41,756 bases of DNA from an uncultured Ruminococcus sp. (GTDB lineage: Bacteria; Bacillota; Clostridia; Oscillospirales; CAG-272): assembly GCA_902795355.1 (NCBI GenBank), contig CADBKZ010000014.1:1-41756 (forward strand). Reading direction: 5' to 3'. How positions within the stretch are numbered: the first letter of the stretch is position 1; the number at the start of each line of letters is the position of its first letter. Below the pieces are notes generated by a model, which did no database searches, had not been told where the DNA came from, and saw only the letters and a program-made list of their open reading frames with translations. Shown one piece after another: positions 32,288-41,502 of the stretch. The position numbers and the translations under genes are program-made.

Positions 32288-33894
32288 ACCAATTCTCCTT
32301 TCTCGGTATCGTAAACCAGAGCCTGCGCGCCGCGCGCGTCGGTATAGTGAATGCGGATGCGGTCGCCGTCGCGTTCAAAACCCGTTACCTCGGCGGTCCG
32401 GAACCGCTCCAACGCGTCTTGGAGCCAAGCGCGGCTCTTTTCGTTGTAGTCCGCGAGAAAATCCGAGGTCATCAGAACTCTTCCGAACAGCGAATTGATC
32501 GTCAGCAACGCCTCTTTTTGCGCCTCGGTGAGCGACACGTGTTTTTCCCGCAGGATGAACACATCGGGGTCGTTTCCGAACAACCGCCCGTTCATGAAAG
32601 AGCGGTATATCGTGTTTTGCAGGGTGACTTTGGTGGACACGCGCTCGCGGTGCATCATGCGCATGAACCATACGTCGTCGAATTTCAGAGAGACGTCCGG
32701 CCCCACGCGCAGATAATCGAATTTTCCCGCGCAGTTGAACGGCGTGGCTCCGCAGCCGAGGATCAGCCGGTCGCCCAGCGTTTCGCGCAGGAACGCGTAG
32801 GCCTTTTCGGCCGACATGGCGCGCGTTTTTCCCTCGTATGCGGGAAGGTTGGCCGCATAGAGAAAATCGAGCTTGAAAAAGTCGAACCCAAGCTCCGTAT
32901 ACCGGCGCAGGCAGGACCGGATATAAGACAGGACCTCTTCGTTATCAAGGTCGAGCGCGTAAAAACCCGACCAATTGCTCCCGCATTTGACCGGCTTTCC
33001 GTCGTTCCCGCGGCGGAACCATTCGGGATGCCGGCGGTACGCTTCGCTTTTCGCCTCGGCAACGAAAGGAGCCAGCCAGATACCCGCCATCAGCCCTTTC
33101 TCGTGGATCTTTTCCACAATGGGGGCAAGCCCGTTCGGAAATTTTTTCGGATCCACTGACATCCAATCGCCCACGAACGTTTCATAGCCGTCGTCGATCT
33201 GAAAAAGGTTGAACCGGCCGTCAACGGCTTCGAGGTCGCGCAGGATCTGCGCCTCGCTGATATTCTGATAATAATGATACCACGAGGTGTAGCCGAAGAT
33301 TTTTTCGGGGTTCCGCCGTGGAAACAGTTCGCAGAACAGGCGCATGCCCGCTTGGTAGCTCTCCGCGGTCCGGTAGGAAAGCACGGTCAGCTCATCGCCG
33401 ATGCGGAGCGGGATGTTTTCATAATCCGAGAAGAGATCGACCCGCCCGCTCGCGCGATCCACTTCAAAGACCAGATACGCGTTCGCGGCATTCATGTTGC
33501 AGAAAAAGCATTCGTTCCCGCCGCGGCTGTAAAACACATCGTAGCCGTGGAGCTTGTTTTTGGAATAGGGGTAGAACGTGGCGTCGCCGTAGCGGTCGAA
33601 AGCGAACGCGTTGACCAGAAATTTCGGCAGGCGGTAGATGTTGTTTTCGGTTTCGGCAAGCATGAACTCGCGGGTGTCCGTCCACGATTGATAGCCGTTG
33701 AGCAAAAATGTGTCCCGCGCGTCAACGGTCGCAACGTTTTCCTCGGTCACGCGGCGGAGAACCACGTCCGCCCACGCTTTCACACGAACGGTTTTGCTCC
33801 CGCCCCGCTCGGTAACAACCAATTCCAGATCGTTATTGGTGGCAAGGGTAGAGAGATCTTCCCCACCCTTCCGGTAATATACGGTAACGTTCAT
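32284..33894 (-). CDS. Glycoside hydrolase family 36-like alpha-galactosidase
   Basis: 536 residues, no signal peptide, so cytoplasmic. An N-terminal beta-sandwich (about 1-195) is followed by a TIM barrel with LFQIDDGYE (230-238), GIWLAPFVAE (271-280), the nucleophile in FFKLDFLY (Asp343) and the acid/base in RVGPDVSL (Asp400), and a small C-terminal sheet. It is shorter than many GH36 enzymes (about 700 residues) and nearer to the compact subgroup. It likely removes alpha-galactosyl residues from sugars brought in by the upstream transporter. The ATG overlaps the transporter stop. Confidence 0.85.
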   Translation of the reverse strand: MNVTVYYRKGGEDLSTLATNNDLELVVTERGGSKTVRVKAWADVVLRRVTEENVATVDARDTFLLNGYQSWTDTREFMLAETENNIYRLPKFLVNAFAFDRYGDATFYPYSKNKLHGYDVFYSRGGNECFFCNMNAANAYLVFEVDRASGRVDLFSDYENIPLRIGDELTVLSYRTAESYQAGMRLFCELFPRRNPEKIFGYTSWYHYYQNISEAQILRDLEAVDGRFNLFQIDDGYETFVGDWMSVDPKKFPNGLAPIVEKIHEKGLMAGIWLAPFVAEAKSEAYRRHPEWFRRGNDGKPVKCGSNWSGFYALDLDNEEVLSYIRSCLRRYTELGFDFFKLDFLYAANLPAYEGKTRAMSAEKAYAFLRETLGDRLILGCGATPFNCAGKFDYLRVGPDVSLKFDDVWFMRMMHRERVSTKVTLQNTIYRSFMNGRLFGNDPDVFILREKHVSLTEAQKEALLTINSLFGRVLMTSDFLADYNEKSRAWLQDALERFRTAEVTGFERDGDRIRIHYTDARGAQALVYDTEKGELV

Positions 33895-35324
33895 GCCCGA
33901 GGCTCCTCGGCGTTGCCCGCGGGTTCCTCGGCGGCCTTTTGCTCTTTGGAAGCAATGGTGGACATCACCTTTTTCTCGTTATACAGCCCGAGGATTACCG
34001 CGCCCAGCACGCAGAACGCCACCGCAACGAACGCAACGATGGTCAAGCCCGTTACCGACGGGGTAATATCGTTGGATTTGAGGTCCTGCGTGGCGCCGAG
34101 GATGGCAAGCGAGGTGAACGCGAGCATGGCAATGGATTGGCCGAGTTTCATGGAGAAGGTCCTCGCCGCAAAGAACATGCCCTCGCGGTTCTCGCCCGTG
34201 GTAACGCCCTCGGCCTCGGCAACGTCGGCAACGATGGATTGCGGAATAATGCCGAGCAGGGCCATGGGGAACGCGGCCACCACGCAGATCAGCACCCCGT
34301 AAACAATGCCGGGGAGCAGGATAAAGCGGATCATCGCCGTAATCAGGTAGGCAAACGCAAGGCCGAGGAAGCCCGCAATGGTCAGCTTCTTTTTGCCGAA
34401 TTTGCGCACCATGCCCGAAACGAACGGGTAGAACACGGCCGAAAGCACGGTCATGCCGCCCATGAACACCATTACATAGGATTCCGCAAGGTTCATGGAA
34501 ACTTTCACAAAGAACGGAAGCCCCGTCTGGAACAGGGTCAGGCCGATCCAATACATAATGTCCGACCCCACAAACGTGCGGAAATCGCGGTTTTTGAAGG
34601 TTGCCGCAAGCGACTTGAACATGTTGGAGTTCGACGGCTCGGTTTCCACAAACTCTTTTTCGTTGAGCAGGAAGGTGGGCAGCAGCATGCAGACCAGAGC
34701 GATTACCGCCAGCACGATGAAGCAGATCCGGTAGCTCCAATTGAAGCCCACGGCTCCGCGAAGCACGCCCGCGAACACAAACGGCGTATAGGCCAGCAGC
34801 GTTCCGCCGAAGTAGGTCAGCGAAATGGCGGTGGAGATGAACATGCGGTCGTCCTGCGTTTTGCCGAACTCGCTGATCAGCGCGTTATAAGGCGTGCAGT
34901 ACATGGTCATAAACAGGTAGAACAGGATGATGAACACGGCGATCCACGCCACGTTCGCGCCGCTGATGGCGTTGACCGGCGCGCAGAACAGCAACACCGT
35001 TACCGCCGCGAACGGAACGGCGGCATACCGCATGAACGGAATGCGGCGGCCGCGCGGGTTGCGGCTGCGGTCGGAGAGCGAGGCGATCAGCGGGTCGGTT
35101 ACGGCGTCGAACACGCGGGAAAGCGCGGTGATCAACCCGAGAATGGTGAGAACCCCGAGGATTACAAGCCCGGGCTTGATGAACTGTGTGGCGCCCGCTT
35201 CAATATCCCCGCCGGTGGGGAGATAGAACGTGACGAGCCACGCGTTGATGATACCCCCGAGGATCGACCAGCCGAGCTGCCCGATGGCGAAAATAATCAT
35301 CTGCTTTTTGGATAAACGCTTCAT
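33891..35324 (-). CDS. GPH/MFS-family sugar:cation symporter
   Basis: 477 residues with twelve predicted helices. The glycoside-pentoside-hexuronide pattern is visible: RVFDAVTDPLIASLSDRSRNPRGRRIPFM (read in short pieces) with the conserved Asp in helix 2 and the RxGRR loop. It probably imports an alpha-galactoside or related oligosaccharide with H or Na. The start at 35324 (MKRLSKKQ) has AGGAA at the right distance; the alternative at 35345 has its RBS 17 bases away. Gap of 71 bases from the TetR gene. Confidence 0.88.
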   Translation of the reverse strand: MKRLSKKQMIIFAIGQLGWSILGGIINAWLVTFYLPTGGDIEAGATQFIKPGLVILGVLTILGLITALSRVFDAVTDPLIASLSDRSRNPRGRRIPFMRYAAVPFAAVTVLLFCAPVNAISGANVAWIAVFIILFYLFMTMYCTPYNALISEFGKTQDDRMFISTAISLTYFGGTLLAYTPFVFAGVLRGAVGFNWSYRICFIVLAVIALVCMLLPTFLLNEKEFVETEPSNSNMFKSLAATFKNRDFRTFVGSDIMYWIGLTLFQTGLPFFVKVSMNLAESYVMVFMGGMTVLSAVFYPFVSGMVRKFGKKKLTIAGFLGLAFAYLITAMIRFILLPGIVYGVLICVVAAFPMALLGIIPQSIVADVAEAEGVTTGENREGMFFAARTFSMKLGQSIAMLAFTSLAILGATQDLKSNDITPSVTGLTIVAFVAVAFCVLGAVILGLYNEKKVMSTIASKEQKAAEEPAGNAEEPRA

Positions 35325-35395
35325 GGGAATCGGTTCCTGACACATAACGGCCTGAATTATGTGCTCCTTTCTTTACATTTATATAGAATTCCGCG

Positions 35396-36010
35396 TCAGA
35401 CCCGCGGACGTGCGAGATAAAACAGGATCACCCGCTTCATCTCGTCAACTTCAAACACTTTGTCCGTTTCGCTGTCCTGCGGGACGATCCCGCGCTCCAC
35501 GGACAGATTTTTGCAGAGCGACAACAGCGCGTGGGCGGCGGCGTAATAGAACGGGGTGGGGTCGCTGCCGAGGTTCCGCAGGCTCCCGTCGGCAACGCCG
35601 TCCCGATACGCCGAGAGGAAAAGCTCCCGAAACAGGTTCACGCCGTCCGAATACCCCTCGGTGGTCATCAGCCCCTCGGAAAGCATGTAGGCGTCAAACT
35701 CCCCCACAAACCGGAAAAATTCCCGATGCGTCCGGAAAATTTCCACATAGGCTCCGAAAAAGGCTTTGACGCGGTCCAATCCGTTTCCCGCGGCGGGCTT
35801 GAAATACTCTTCGTACACCTTTTGCTGCAACTTTTCCGCGGCCGCCTGCACCAGATTCTGCTTGCGGACGAAATAGCGATAGATCGTGGCTTCGCCAACG
35901 CCCGCGCGCTCGGCAATGTCCTTGATCGTTACCGAAAGGATGGAGCGTTCCAGAAACAGCTCCATGGCCACATCCACAATAAAATTCCGCTTGACGTCTT
36001 TCATTTTCAT
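35396..36010 (-). CDS. TetR/AcrR-family regulator of the sugar operon
   Basis: 204 residues. The N-terminal TetR helix-turn-helix reads VAMELFLERSILSVTIKDIA, then AGVGEATIYRYF; the C-terminal ligand domain is divergent. RBS GGAGAG lies before the ATG at 36010. It lies at the head of the sugar operon behind its own promoter and a palindromic operator, implying autoregulation and release by a sugar or other ligand. Confidence 0.88.
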   Translation of the reverse strand: MKMKDVKRNFIVDVAMELFLERSILSVTIKDIAERAGVGEATIYRYFVRKQNLVQAAAEKLQQKVYEEYFKPAAGNGLDRVKAFFGAYVEIFRTHREFFRFVGEFDAYMLSEGLMTTEGYSDGVNLFRELFLSAYRDGVADGSLRNLGSDPTPFYYAAAHALLSLCKNLSVERGIVPQDSETDKVFEVDEMKRVILFYLARPRV

Positions 36011-36078
36011 GGCAATCTCTCCGATCCTCAGGTTCTCCGGAATGAAAACAATACCGCGCGATCCGCAGCCAATGCCTT

Positions 36079-36101
36079 AAATGATACATATTCTATCATT
36101 T
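36079..36101. promoter_or_regulatory. Probable TetR operator
   Basis: AAATGATA-N7-TATCATTT, perfect 8-base arms, located between the -10 box (36126-36131) and the TetR start. Placement and symmetry suit a TetR dimer. Confidence 0.7.
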
Positions 36102-36125
36102 TGAATTATGGTCTATCTGACTAAT

Positions 36126-36154
36126 ATTTTATCCCGATTGTTCCGGTTTGTCAA
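36126..36154 (-). promoter_or_regulatory. Promoter of the TetR/sugar operon
   Basis: On the minus strand, TTGACA (36149-36154) and TAAAAT (36126-36131) with a 17-base spacer. Confidence 0.85.
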
Positions 36155-36217
36155 TAGGGTTGCCCGAATTTCTGCGTTTACACCAAAAACGAACCCCCGA
36201 ATTTATGCAAGAATCAC

Positions 36218-36242
36218 AAAAAGCCTCTTTCAGAGGCTTTTT
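36218..36242 (-). terminator. Terminator of the DUF2975/YozG operon
   Basis: AAAAAGCCTC, loop of 5, GAGGCTTTTT, with T runs on both strands. It lies 5 bases after the regulator stop. Confidence 0.88.
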
Positions 36243-36247
36243 GCGGG

Positions 36248-36463
36248 TCAGTCGTTTGTTTCGCTGTATTCCAGAATATCCCCGGGTTGGCAACGCAACG
36301 CTTCGCAAATGGCTTCGAGCGTGGAAAACCGAATGGCGCTGATCTTCCCCGTTTTAATTTTGGAAAGATTGACGTTCGCAACGCCCACGCGCGCGGACAG
36401 CTCGTTGAGCGACATTTTGCGGTCGGCCATAACCCGATCCAACCTTAATATAATTTTCCCCAT
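36248..36463 (-). CDS. YozG-type XRE helix-turn-helix regulator
   Basis: 71 residues, a single Cro/C1-type domain: LDRVMADRKMSLNELSARVG, then ANVNLSKIKTGK and LEAICEALRCQPGDILEY. These small regulators are usually encoded with a DUF2975 membrane protein, as here. The ATG at 36463 is favoured; a longer opening to 36652 runs inside the upstream gene. It probably acts on the palindrome at 37197-37215. Confidence 0.87.
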   Translation of the reverse strand: MGKIILRLDRVMADRKMSLNELSARVGVANVNLSKIKTGKISAIRFSTLEAICEALRCQPGDILEYSETND

Positions 36464-36474
36464 GTCGGTGTCCC

Positions 36475-37167
36475 TCAAAGCGTTTCGTCGTGCTCTTTCT
36501 GCAGCTCCGCGCCGTAGCGGAAAATGCGGCAAAGCCCGAGAATCAGCAAAACCAGCAGGACCGTTCCGAGGTTGACGCCAACAAAAAATTTGTTCGCCGA
36601 AAACATGCTGCGGGAAATGATGGAATCCGAGATCATGGAAAGCGCCACCCACGGAATGAGCGAAAACGCAAAGTTCTTCATGCAGCGGATCACCTTCTCC
36701 TCAAACGGCGACGCGCAATCGCGGAACGCGCGGCAAAGCAGACCGATGAACCGCATGCTGACATAGCTCGCCGCAACATAGAGCAGCGCAACCACCATGG
36801 GGCCGATCAGGTTGCGAAGCCCGAACGTGATCTCGTTCGTTACAAGATGGACGGTCACAGACGACGCCGTGACCTCGTAATCGGCGATCCTTCCGTCCCC
36901 GTCCTGCTCCGCAAGCGATTTTTCCAACCCCTGACGCGCGTTTTCCTGCTCCGCCTCGGAGAGTTCCCCATAACGGGAAAAATCGACTTTGACGCCAATG
37001 TTGGTCCCCACATCCACTTTTACCAAATCTTTCGGGACGGCGATGATCGCAATCAGGCCGATGATGATTCCCACAAACCCGATGATCAGCAACACCCTGC
37101 AAATTTTTGCAATGATGTCCCCCGCCTTTCCAAGCCCGTTGATTTTCCGTACTGTTTCCTCTTTCAT
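36475..37167 (-). CDS. DUF2975-like membrane protein
   Basis: 230 residues with four helices: about 22-45, 115-140, 160-182 and 195-215. The region between the first two carries an acidic, extracytoplasmic domain (ELSEAEQENARQGLEKSL). The four-helix layout and the downstream YozG-type regulator fit the DUF2975 family. The function is unknown; such pairs may sense membrane state. The RBS is AAAGGAG. Confidence 0.75.
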   Translation of the reverse strand: MKEETVRKINGLGKAGDIIAKICRVLLIIGFVGIIIGLIAIIAVPKDLVKVDVGTNIGVKVDFSRYGELSEAEQENARQGLEKSLAEQDGDGRIADYEVTASSVTVHLVTNEITFGLRNLIGPMVVALLYVAASYVSMRFIGLLCRAFRDCASPFEEKVIRCMKNFAFSLIPWVALSMISDSIISRSMFSANKFFVGVNLGTVLLVLLILGLCRIFRYGAELQKEHDETL

Positions 37168-37196
37168 TGCGCAATTCTCCTTTGAAACATTAAATT

Positions 37197-37215
37197 TTTA
37201 ACGTTTATCGTTAAA
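37197..37215. promoter_or_regulatory. Probable operator of the DUF2975/YozG operon
   Basis: TTTAACG-TTTAT-CGTTAAA, perfect 7-base arms, between the -10 box and the first gene. A likely autoregulatory site. Confidence 0.72.
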
Positions 37216-37225
37216 TTTCAAGACT

Positions 37226-37254
37226 ATTATAGCAGGCAAACGCCGCTTTGTCAA
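37226..37254 (-). promoter_or_regulatory. Promoter of the DUF2975/YozG operon
   Basis: On the minus strand, TTGACA (37249-37254) and TATAAT (37226-37231), 17-base spacer. Confidence 0.9.
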
Positions 37255-37341
37255 GTCTTTTTTGAAAAAACATAAAAAATGATGAAAAACATTGTTTCAT
37301 CATCCATCGGCTGTGATTTGCTCTTTTTGGGAGAGGGGGGT

Positions 37342-37387
37342 TTGAGGGGGACCCCTTTTTCTCGCGAGAAAAAGGGGTCCCCCTCAA
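37342..37387. repeat. 46-base perfect palindrome after valS
   Basis: Arms 37342-37364 and 37365-37387 are perfect complements with no spacer (centre CTCG|CGAG). Each arm contains GGGGGACCCC followed by a T5/A5 run. It begins 5 bases after the valS stop and may act as its terminator despite no U tract, or be a copy of a dispersed palindromic element. A weaker inverted repeat (ATGATGAAA with TTTCATCAT, 37279-37303) lies nearby. Confidence 0.8.
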
Positions 37388-37391
37388 GGTC

Positions 37392-40052
37392 TTATTTTAA
37401 CTTTTCCAGCGCAGATCTGACGCCCGCGAGGTTCTCTTGGTAGCGCGCGAGTTTGGCGCGTTCGGCGGCAACCACGGCCTCGGGCGCCTTGGAAACAAAG
37501 CCCTCGTTGGCGAGCTTCTTGCCCACGCGGTCGATCTCGGCGGTCAGCTTTTCCGCTTCCGCGGTCAGGCGCGCGCGCTCCTTCTCCGCGTCCACAAGGT
37601 CGGACATGGGCAGATAGACCGTTGCCGAATCGGTGATGATCTGAACGGCGTTATCCGCCGAGATCACCTCGGGCGCGAACGATTCGGACACCGCCACGTC
37701 GGTTGCCGAGGCCAAGCGGCGGAAGAACGCGAAAGTCGACTCGCCGAACGATTCGGGATAGCGCGTTTCCAGATAGACCTTCGCTTTGCGCGACGGCGCG
37801 ACGTTCATTTCGTTGCGGCGCATGCGGATGGCCTTGATCGCGTCGATCACGCGGCGCATGCGGAGCGATTCCTCGGGGTAATCGAGCGACGCGTCGGGCG
37901 ACGGGTAGCGGGCAATCATAATGCTTTCCGCCCCGTTGCCGTGGGGGAGAGACTGATAAATTTCCTCGGTGATGAACGGCATGAACGGGTGGAGCAGTTT
38001 CAGGATCCCCGCCAGCACATAGCAAAGCACGTTCTGCGCGGTAATGTTCCCCGCCGTTCCCGCCTCGGAAAGGCGGCTCTTCGTCAGTTCGATATACCAA
38101 TCGCAGAACACATCCCAAGTAAAGTCGTAAATCGCGGAAAGCGCAACGCCCACTTCAAAGCCGTCGAGCGCGCTCGTAACGGCGGCAACCGTTTTGTTGT
38201 ACTGCGTCAGAATCCATTTGTCCTCGGGCGAAAGGTCAGCCTCGGCGGGGAGTTCCGCGCGGTCGATGGAGAGGTTCATGCGAACGAAGCGCGAGGCGTT
38301 CCACAGTTTGTTGGCAAAGTTGCGCGCGGCCTCGATCTTTTCATCCGAGAAGCGCATGTCGTTCCCGGGGGAATTGCCCGTGGAAAGCGCGAACCGAAGC
38401 GCGTCCGCGCCGTACTTTTCAATCACTTCCAGCGGGTCGATGCCGTTGCCGAGCGATTTGGACATCTTCCGCCCCTGCGCGTCGCGCACCAAACCGTGGA
38501 TGAACACCGTATGGAACGGTTCCCGCCCCGTATGCTCCAAGCCCGAGAAGATCATGCGGGCAACCCAGAAGAAGATGATATCATAGCCCGTTACCAGTAC
38601 GCTGGTGGGATAATAGCGGGCAAAATCGGCGGTCTTTTCGGGCCAGCCGAGCGTGGAGAACGGCCAGAGAGCCGAGGAAAACCAAGTGTCCAGCACGTCG
38701 CTCTCCTGCGTAATCCGGTCGCTCCCGCACTTCGGGCAGGTGCAAATATCCTCGCGGGAAACGGTTGTTTCGCCGCACGCGCCGCAATAGAACGCGGGGA
38801 TGCGATGCCCCCACCAAAGCTGGCGGGAAATGCACCAATCGTGAACGTTTTCCATCCAATTGATATAGGTTTTGGAGAAGCGTTCCGGCTCGAATCTGAC
38901 CGTCCCGTTCTTCACGGCTTCCAAAGCCGGCTTTGCGAGCGGCTCCATTTTGACGAACCATTGATCCGACGTAATCGGCTCCACCGTGGTATGGCAGCGG
39001 TAGCAGGTGCCAACGTTATGCGAATGCGGCTCCACCGAGACCAGATAGCCCTCGGCTTCCAGATCGGCAACCAGCGCCTTTCTCGCCTCGTAGCGGTCCA
39101 TGCCCTCGTATTTGCCGCCGTAGGCGTTGATGGTGGCGTCGTCGTTCATCACCTTGATGATCGGCAGATTATGCCGCTGACCCACCAGAAAGTCGTTGGG
39201 ATCATGCGCGGGCGTGATCTTGACGCACCCCGTCCCAAAGCCGATTTCCACATACTCGTCGGCAATTACGGGGATCTCGCGGCCGACCATGGGCAGGATC
39301 AGCGTTTTGCCGATCAGGCGCGCGTTCTTTTCGTCGTTCGGGTTTACGGCAACGGCGGTATCGCCGAACATGGTTTCGGGGCGGGTGGTCGCAACTTCCA
39401 CAAACTGCCCCATCTCGCCCTTGACGGGATAGCGGATATGCCAGAAAAAGCCCGCCTGCTCGCTGTATTCCACCTCGGCGTCCGAAAGCGCGGTAATGCA
39501 ATGCGGGCACCAATTGATAATGCGGTTGCCGCGGTAGATCAGCCCCTTTTCGTAGAGGTTGACGAACACCTCGCGAACGGCGCGGGAACAGCCCTCGTCA
39601 AAGGTGAAGCGTTGGCGCGTCCAATCGCAGGACGCGCCGAGCTTTTTGAGCTGCCCCGTGATGCGCGCCTCGTATTTATCCTTCCATTGCCAAACGCGCT
39701 CCAAGAACTTTTCGCGGCCGAGGTCGTAGCGGGTCAACCCCTCTTCCTCGCGCAGCCGCTCTTCCACCTTGATCTGCGTGGCGATGCCCGCGTGGTCGGT
39801 CCCCGGGACCCACAGGGTGTTGTAGCCCTGCATGCGTTTATAGCGGACCAGAATATCCTGCAAGGTTTCGTCCAGCGCATGCCCCATGTGGAGCTGACCG
39901 GTTACGTTCGGGGGCGGGATTACGACCGAGAAATGCTCGGCGTTGTTTTTCGGGTCGGGCGTAAAATACCCTTTTTCGCACCAATCGGCGTAAATGCGGT
40001 CCTCGAACTCCGCGGGGTTGTAGGTTTTCGGCAATTCTTTGTACTGATCCAT
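37392..40052 (-). CDS. valS: Valyl-tRNA synthetase
   Basis: 886 residues, full length for bacterial ValRS. It charges tRNA-Val with valine. Class I motifs are present: HMGH (55-58, in [15 protein letters not shown]) and KMSKS (529-533). The editing domain lies between them, with [17 protein letters not shown] and AHDPNDF. A zinc-ribbon-like Cys set (CGACGE, CPKCGS) follows in the connective region, and the C-terminus ends in a coiled-coil arm ([16 protein letters not shown]). The start at 40052 has AAGAGGAAG upstream. Expression is controlled by the T-box leader. Confidence 0.97.
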   Translation of the reverse strand: MDQYKELPKTYNPAEFEDRIYADWCEKGYFTPDPKNNAEHFSVVIPPPNVTGQLHMGHALDETLQDILVRYKRMQGYNTLWVPGTDHAGIATQIKVEERLREEEGLTRYDLGREKFLERVWQWKDKYEARITGQLKKLGASCDWTRQRFTFDEGCSRAVREVFVNLYEKGLIYRGNRIINWCPHCITALSDAEVEYSEQAGFFWHIRYPVKGEMGQFVEVATTRPETMFGDTAVAVNPNDEKNARLIGKTLILPMVGREIPVIADEYVEIGFGTGCVKITPAHDPNDFLVGQRHNLPIIKVMNDDATINAYGGKYEGMDRYEARKALVADLEAEGYLVSVEPHSHNVGTCYRCHTTVEPITSDQWFVKMEPLAKPALEAVKNGTVRFEPERFSKTYINWMENVHDWCISRQLWWGHRIPAFYCGACGETTVSREDICTCPKCGSDRITQESDVLDTWFSSALWPFSTLGWPEKTADFARYYPTSVLVTGYDIIFFWVARMIFSGLEHTGREPFHTVFIHGLVRDAQGRKMSKSLGNGIDPLEVIEKYGADALRFALSTGNSPGNDMRFSDEKIEAARNFANKLWNASRFVRMNLSIDRAELPAEADLSPEDKWILTQYNKTVAAVTSALDGFEVGVALSAIYDFTWDVFCDWYIELTKSRLSEAGTAGNITAQNVLCYVLAGILKLLHPFMPFITEEIYQSLPHGNGAESIMIARYPSPDASLDYPEESLRMRRVIDAIKAIRMRRNEMNVAPSRKAKVYLETRYPESFGESTFAFFRRLASATDVAVSESFAPEVISADNAVQIITDSATVYLPMSDLVDAEKERARLTAEAEKLTAEIDRVGKKLANEGFVSKAPEAVVAAERAKLARYQENLAGVRSALEKLK

Positions 40053-40094
40053 GTTCTACTTCCTCTTCTTTAACGGTCGGTAATCGGTAAAAAC

Positions 40095-40337
40095 AAAAAA
40101 CGCGCCGCATCCTTTTTTCAGGACGCGAAACGCGCGGTACCACCTGATTTCATGGGCGAGCCGCCCATGCGCTCCATTCCCGATAACGGCGGGAGCCGTT
40201 GCGGACTACATGGGTCTCCCCCTCGCCCGCACCGCTTGGGAGCGACTTCCCGTACCCGCGTTCTCCGACTTCCACCAACCGTCGGCTCTCTCTGCAACCG
40301 TGGAACGGTACTCCTCTCCGTCTCTGCGTTTGTTCGT
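40095..40337 (-). promoter_or_regulatory. T-box leader (riboswitch) of valS
   Basis: The conserved T-box AGGTGGTACCGCG lies at 40133-40145 (minus strand), followed by a terminator hairpin (arms 40101-40112 with 40121-40132) and a U run at 40095-40100. Upstream, Stem I features such as AGAGAGCC and GGTTGGTGGAAG are present. Binding of uncharged tRNA-Val should favour the antiterminator. The specifier is a valine codon; GTA in GGGTACGGG and GTC in AAGTCGC are candidates I cannot decide between. Confidence 0.93.
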
Positions 40338-40343
40338 AGCATC

Positions 40344-40372
40344 ATTATAGCACAAAAAAAAGCAATTGTCAA
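40344..40372 (-). promoter_or_regulatory. Promoter of valS
   Basis: On the minus strand, TTGACA (40367-40372) and TATAAT (40344-40349), 17-base spacer. It is divergent from the tRNA-Thr promoter 43 bases away. Confidence 0.9.
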
Positions 40373-40415
40373 CACCAAATCCTTCAACTTTTTCAAAACT
40401 TTTTTTGAAAACCTA

Positions 40416-40444
40416 TTGACAAACGCCGCGGGGTTTGGTATAAT
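40416..40444 (+). promoter_or_regulatory. Promoter of tRNA-Thr(GGU)
   Basis: TTGACA (40416-40421) and TATAAT (40439-40444), 17-base spacer. Confidence 0.9.
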
Positions 40445-40466
40445 ATCAAGGTCGGATGATTCCGAT

Positions 40467-40542
40467 GCTGGTATGGCTCAGTCGGTAGAGCACGTCATTG
40501 GTAATGACGAGGTCATCAGTTCGATTCTGATTACCAGCTCCA
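40467..40542 (+). tRNA. tRNA-Thr (GGU)
   Basis: Acceptor stem GCUGGUA with UACCAGC, encoded CCA. Anticodon stem CGUCA/UGACG with loop UUGGUAA, anticodon GGU. Confidence 0.95.
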
Positions 40543-40573
40543 AAAAGGCGGTCGCAATCGCGGCCGCCTTTTT
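40542..40573 (+). terminator. Terminator of tRNA-Thr(GGU)
   Basis: AAAAAGGCGG (40542-40551) pairs with CCGCCTTTTT (40564-40573), with further pairing in the loop and a T5 tail. The arm abuts the tRNA CCA end and the end of the convergent CrtO-like gene. Confidence 0.88.
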
Positions 40574-40579
40574 GTCGGT

Positions 40580-41125
40580 TTATTCTCTTTTTTTTTTCAA
40601 TCGGTCCAAAAGGCGCAGGACGCTTGGGCGGTTGGCACGCTGAACGATTACGAACACACAATCGAGGAGCGAGGAAAGCACGGAAGTAATCAGAAACACC
40701 GCGGGCGCGCCGAACGGGATGATGAACAGAAGCGGCACATAGGAAAGCGCGGCGATAACCGCATGCACCGCCTCGGCGCAGCACATGTTGCGGGCGAGGT
40801 CGGCAACCGGAACGCGGGCAACGTCGAACAGCGCGGGATCATAGGTCGGGATCCTTCCCCGCCAATGCCGCACGCGCAAGAGGCGGTAAAGGCGAAGCTC
40901 CGCGCGGCGTGGGCGGAACCAACGGGCGCGGGGGTTGAAACGCGGCGTGAGCGGCCGGACCAGAAGCCCGACGAGCAGGCGCATATCCAAATGATAGGCA
41001 AAGGTCAGGGCGGTGACGAACAGCGTTTCGAGGGTTCCGGTTTTGGGAAAACGACGGGACAGGAAGAACAGAGCAACGGCCGCCGCAGAGAAAAAACATG
41101 CCGCCGCGAGAACTTTCGGTTTCAT
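40580..41125 (-). CDS. CrtO-like (glycosyl-diaponeurosporenoate acyltransferase family) membrane protein
   Basis: 181 residues with hydrophobic helices near 5-22, 30-55 and 125-160. The family signature is visible: LYRLLRVRHWRGRIP (compare VRKWK in staphylococcal CrtO), an AExVH-type segment CAEAVHAVI, and the C-terminal VIVQRANRPSVLRLL matching the VQRYNRPR motif. Named for the last step of staphyloxanthin synthesis, but no other carotenoid genes are here, so another membrane lipid acylation is possible. The start at 41125 has no strong RBS; an in-frame start upstream (41248) is less likely by composition. Confidence 0.72.
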   Translation of the reverse strand: MKPKVLAAACFFSAAAVALFFLSRRFPKTGTLETLFVTALTFAYHLDMRLLVGLLVRPLTPRFNPRARWFRPRRAELRLYRLLRVRHWRGRIPTYDPALFDVARVPVADLARNMCCAEAVHAVIAALSYVPLLFIIPFGAPAVFLITSVLSSLLDCVFVIVQRANRPSVLRLLDRLKKKRE

Positions 41126-41244
41126 GGGTTTCGTTTCACATTCTTGAGCCAACTGATATACGTTTTCGCTTTTCTGAATCTTAAAACACACTGTTCTTTG
41201 TCCGTCAATTCTATTTTTATCATGATCCTGCTCCAATACCAAAA

Positions 41245-41286
41245 TCAAAAAAGCAACCTAAACAAAGATACGTGTTTAGGTTGCTT
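41245..41286 (-). terminator. Terminator of tRNA-Ala(CGC)
   Basis: A 14-base-pair stem (41251-41264 with 41273-41286), AGCAACCTAAACA-type arms, followed on the minus strand by a T run. Confidence 0.9.
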
Positions 41287-41291
41287 GCCGC

Positions 41292-41367
41292 TGGTGGACC
41301 TGGTGGGATTCGAACCCATGACCTCTGCGTTGCGAACGCAGCGCTCTCCCAACTGAGCTACAAGCCC
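41292..41367 (-). tRNA. tRNA-Ala (CGC)
   Basis: Acceptor stem GGGCUUG with CAGGUCC (G-U pairs allowed), encoded CCA. Anticodon stem CUGCG/CGCAG with loop UUCGCAA, anticodon CGC. Confidence 0.92.
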
Positions 41368-41378
41368 GAACAACACAT

Positions 41379-41407
41379 ATTATAGCAAGAAAAGGAACAT
41401 TTGTCAA
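41379..41407 (-). promoter_or_regulatory. Promoter of tRNA-Ala(CGC)
   Basis: On the minus strand, TTGACA (41402-41407) and TATAAT (41379-41384), 17-base spacer. Confidence 0.9.
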
Positions 41408-41456
41408 GCGTTTTTTTCGGAAAAACAAAAATTTCTCGTTTTTTTTGAAAAAAATA

Positions 41457-41485
41457 TTGACAAATCACCGTTTATCCGATATAAT
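41457..41485 (+). promoter_or_regulatory. Promoter of tRNA-Thr(CGU)/tRNA-Ala(GGC)
   Basis: TTGACA (41457-41462) and TATAAT (41480-41485), 17-base spacer. Confidence 0.9.
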
Positions 41486-41502
41486 ATTCATGTTGCCGTG
41501 AT

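Noticed and set aside
37437..40073. 878-residue plus-strand open frame antisense to valS
   Set aside because: valS is unmistakable on the other strand; the antisense product has no recognisable motif.
41251..41286. CCTAAAC/GTTTAGG inverted repeat as a sixth iron box
   Set aside because: It has a loop of 8 bases, arms of 14 and a T tail after tRNA-Ala, so it is a terminator.
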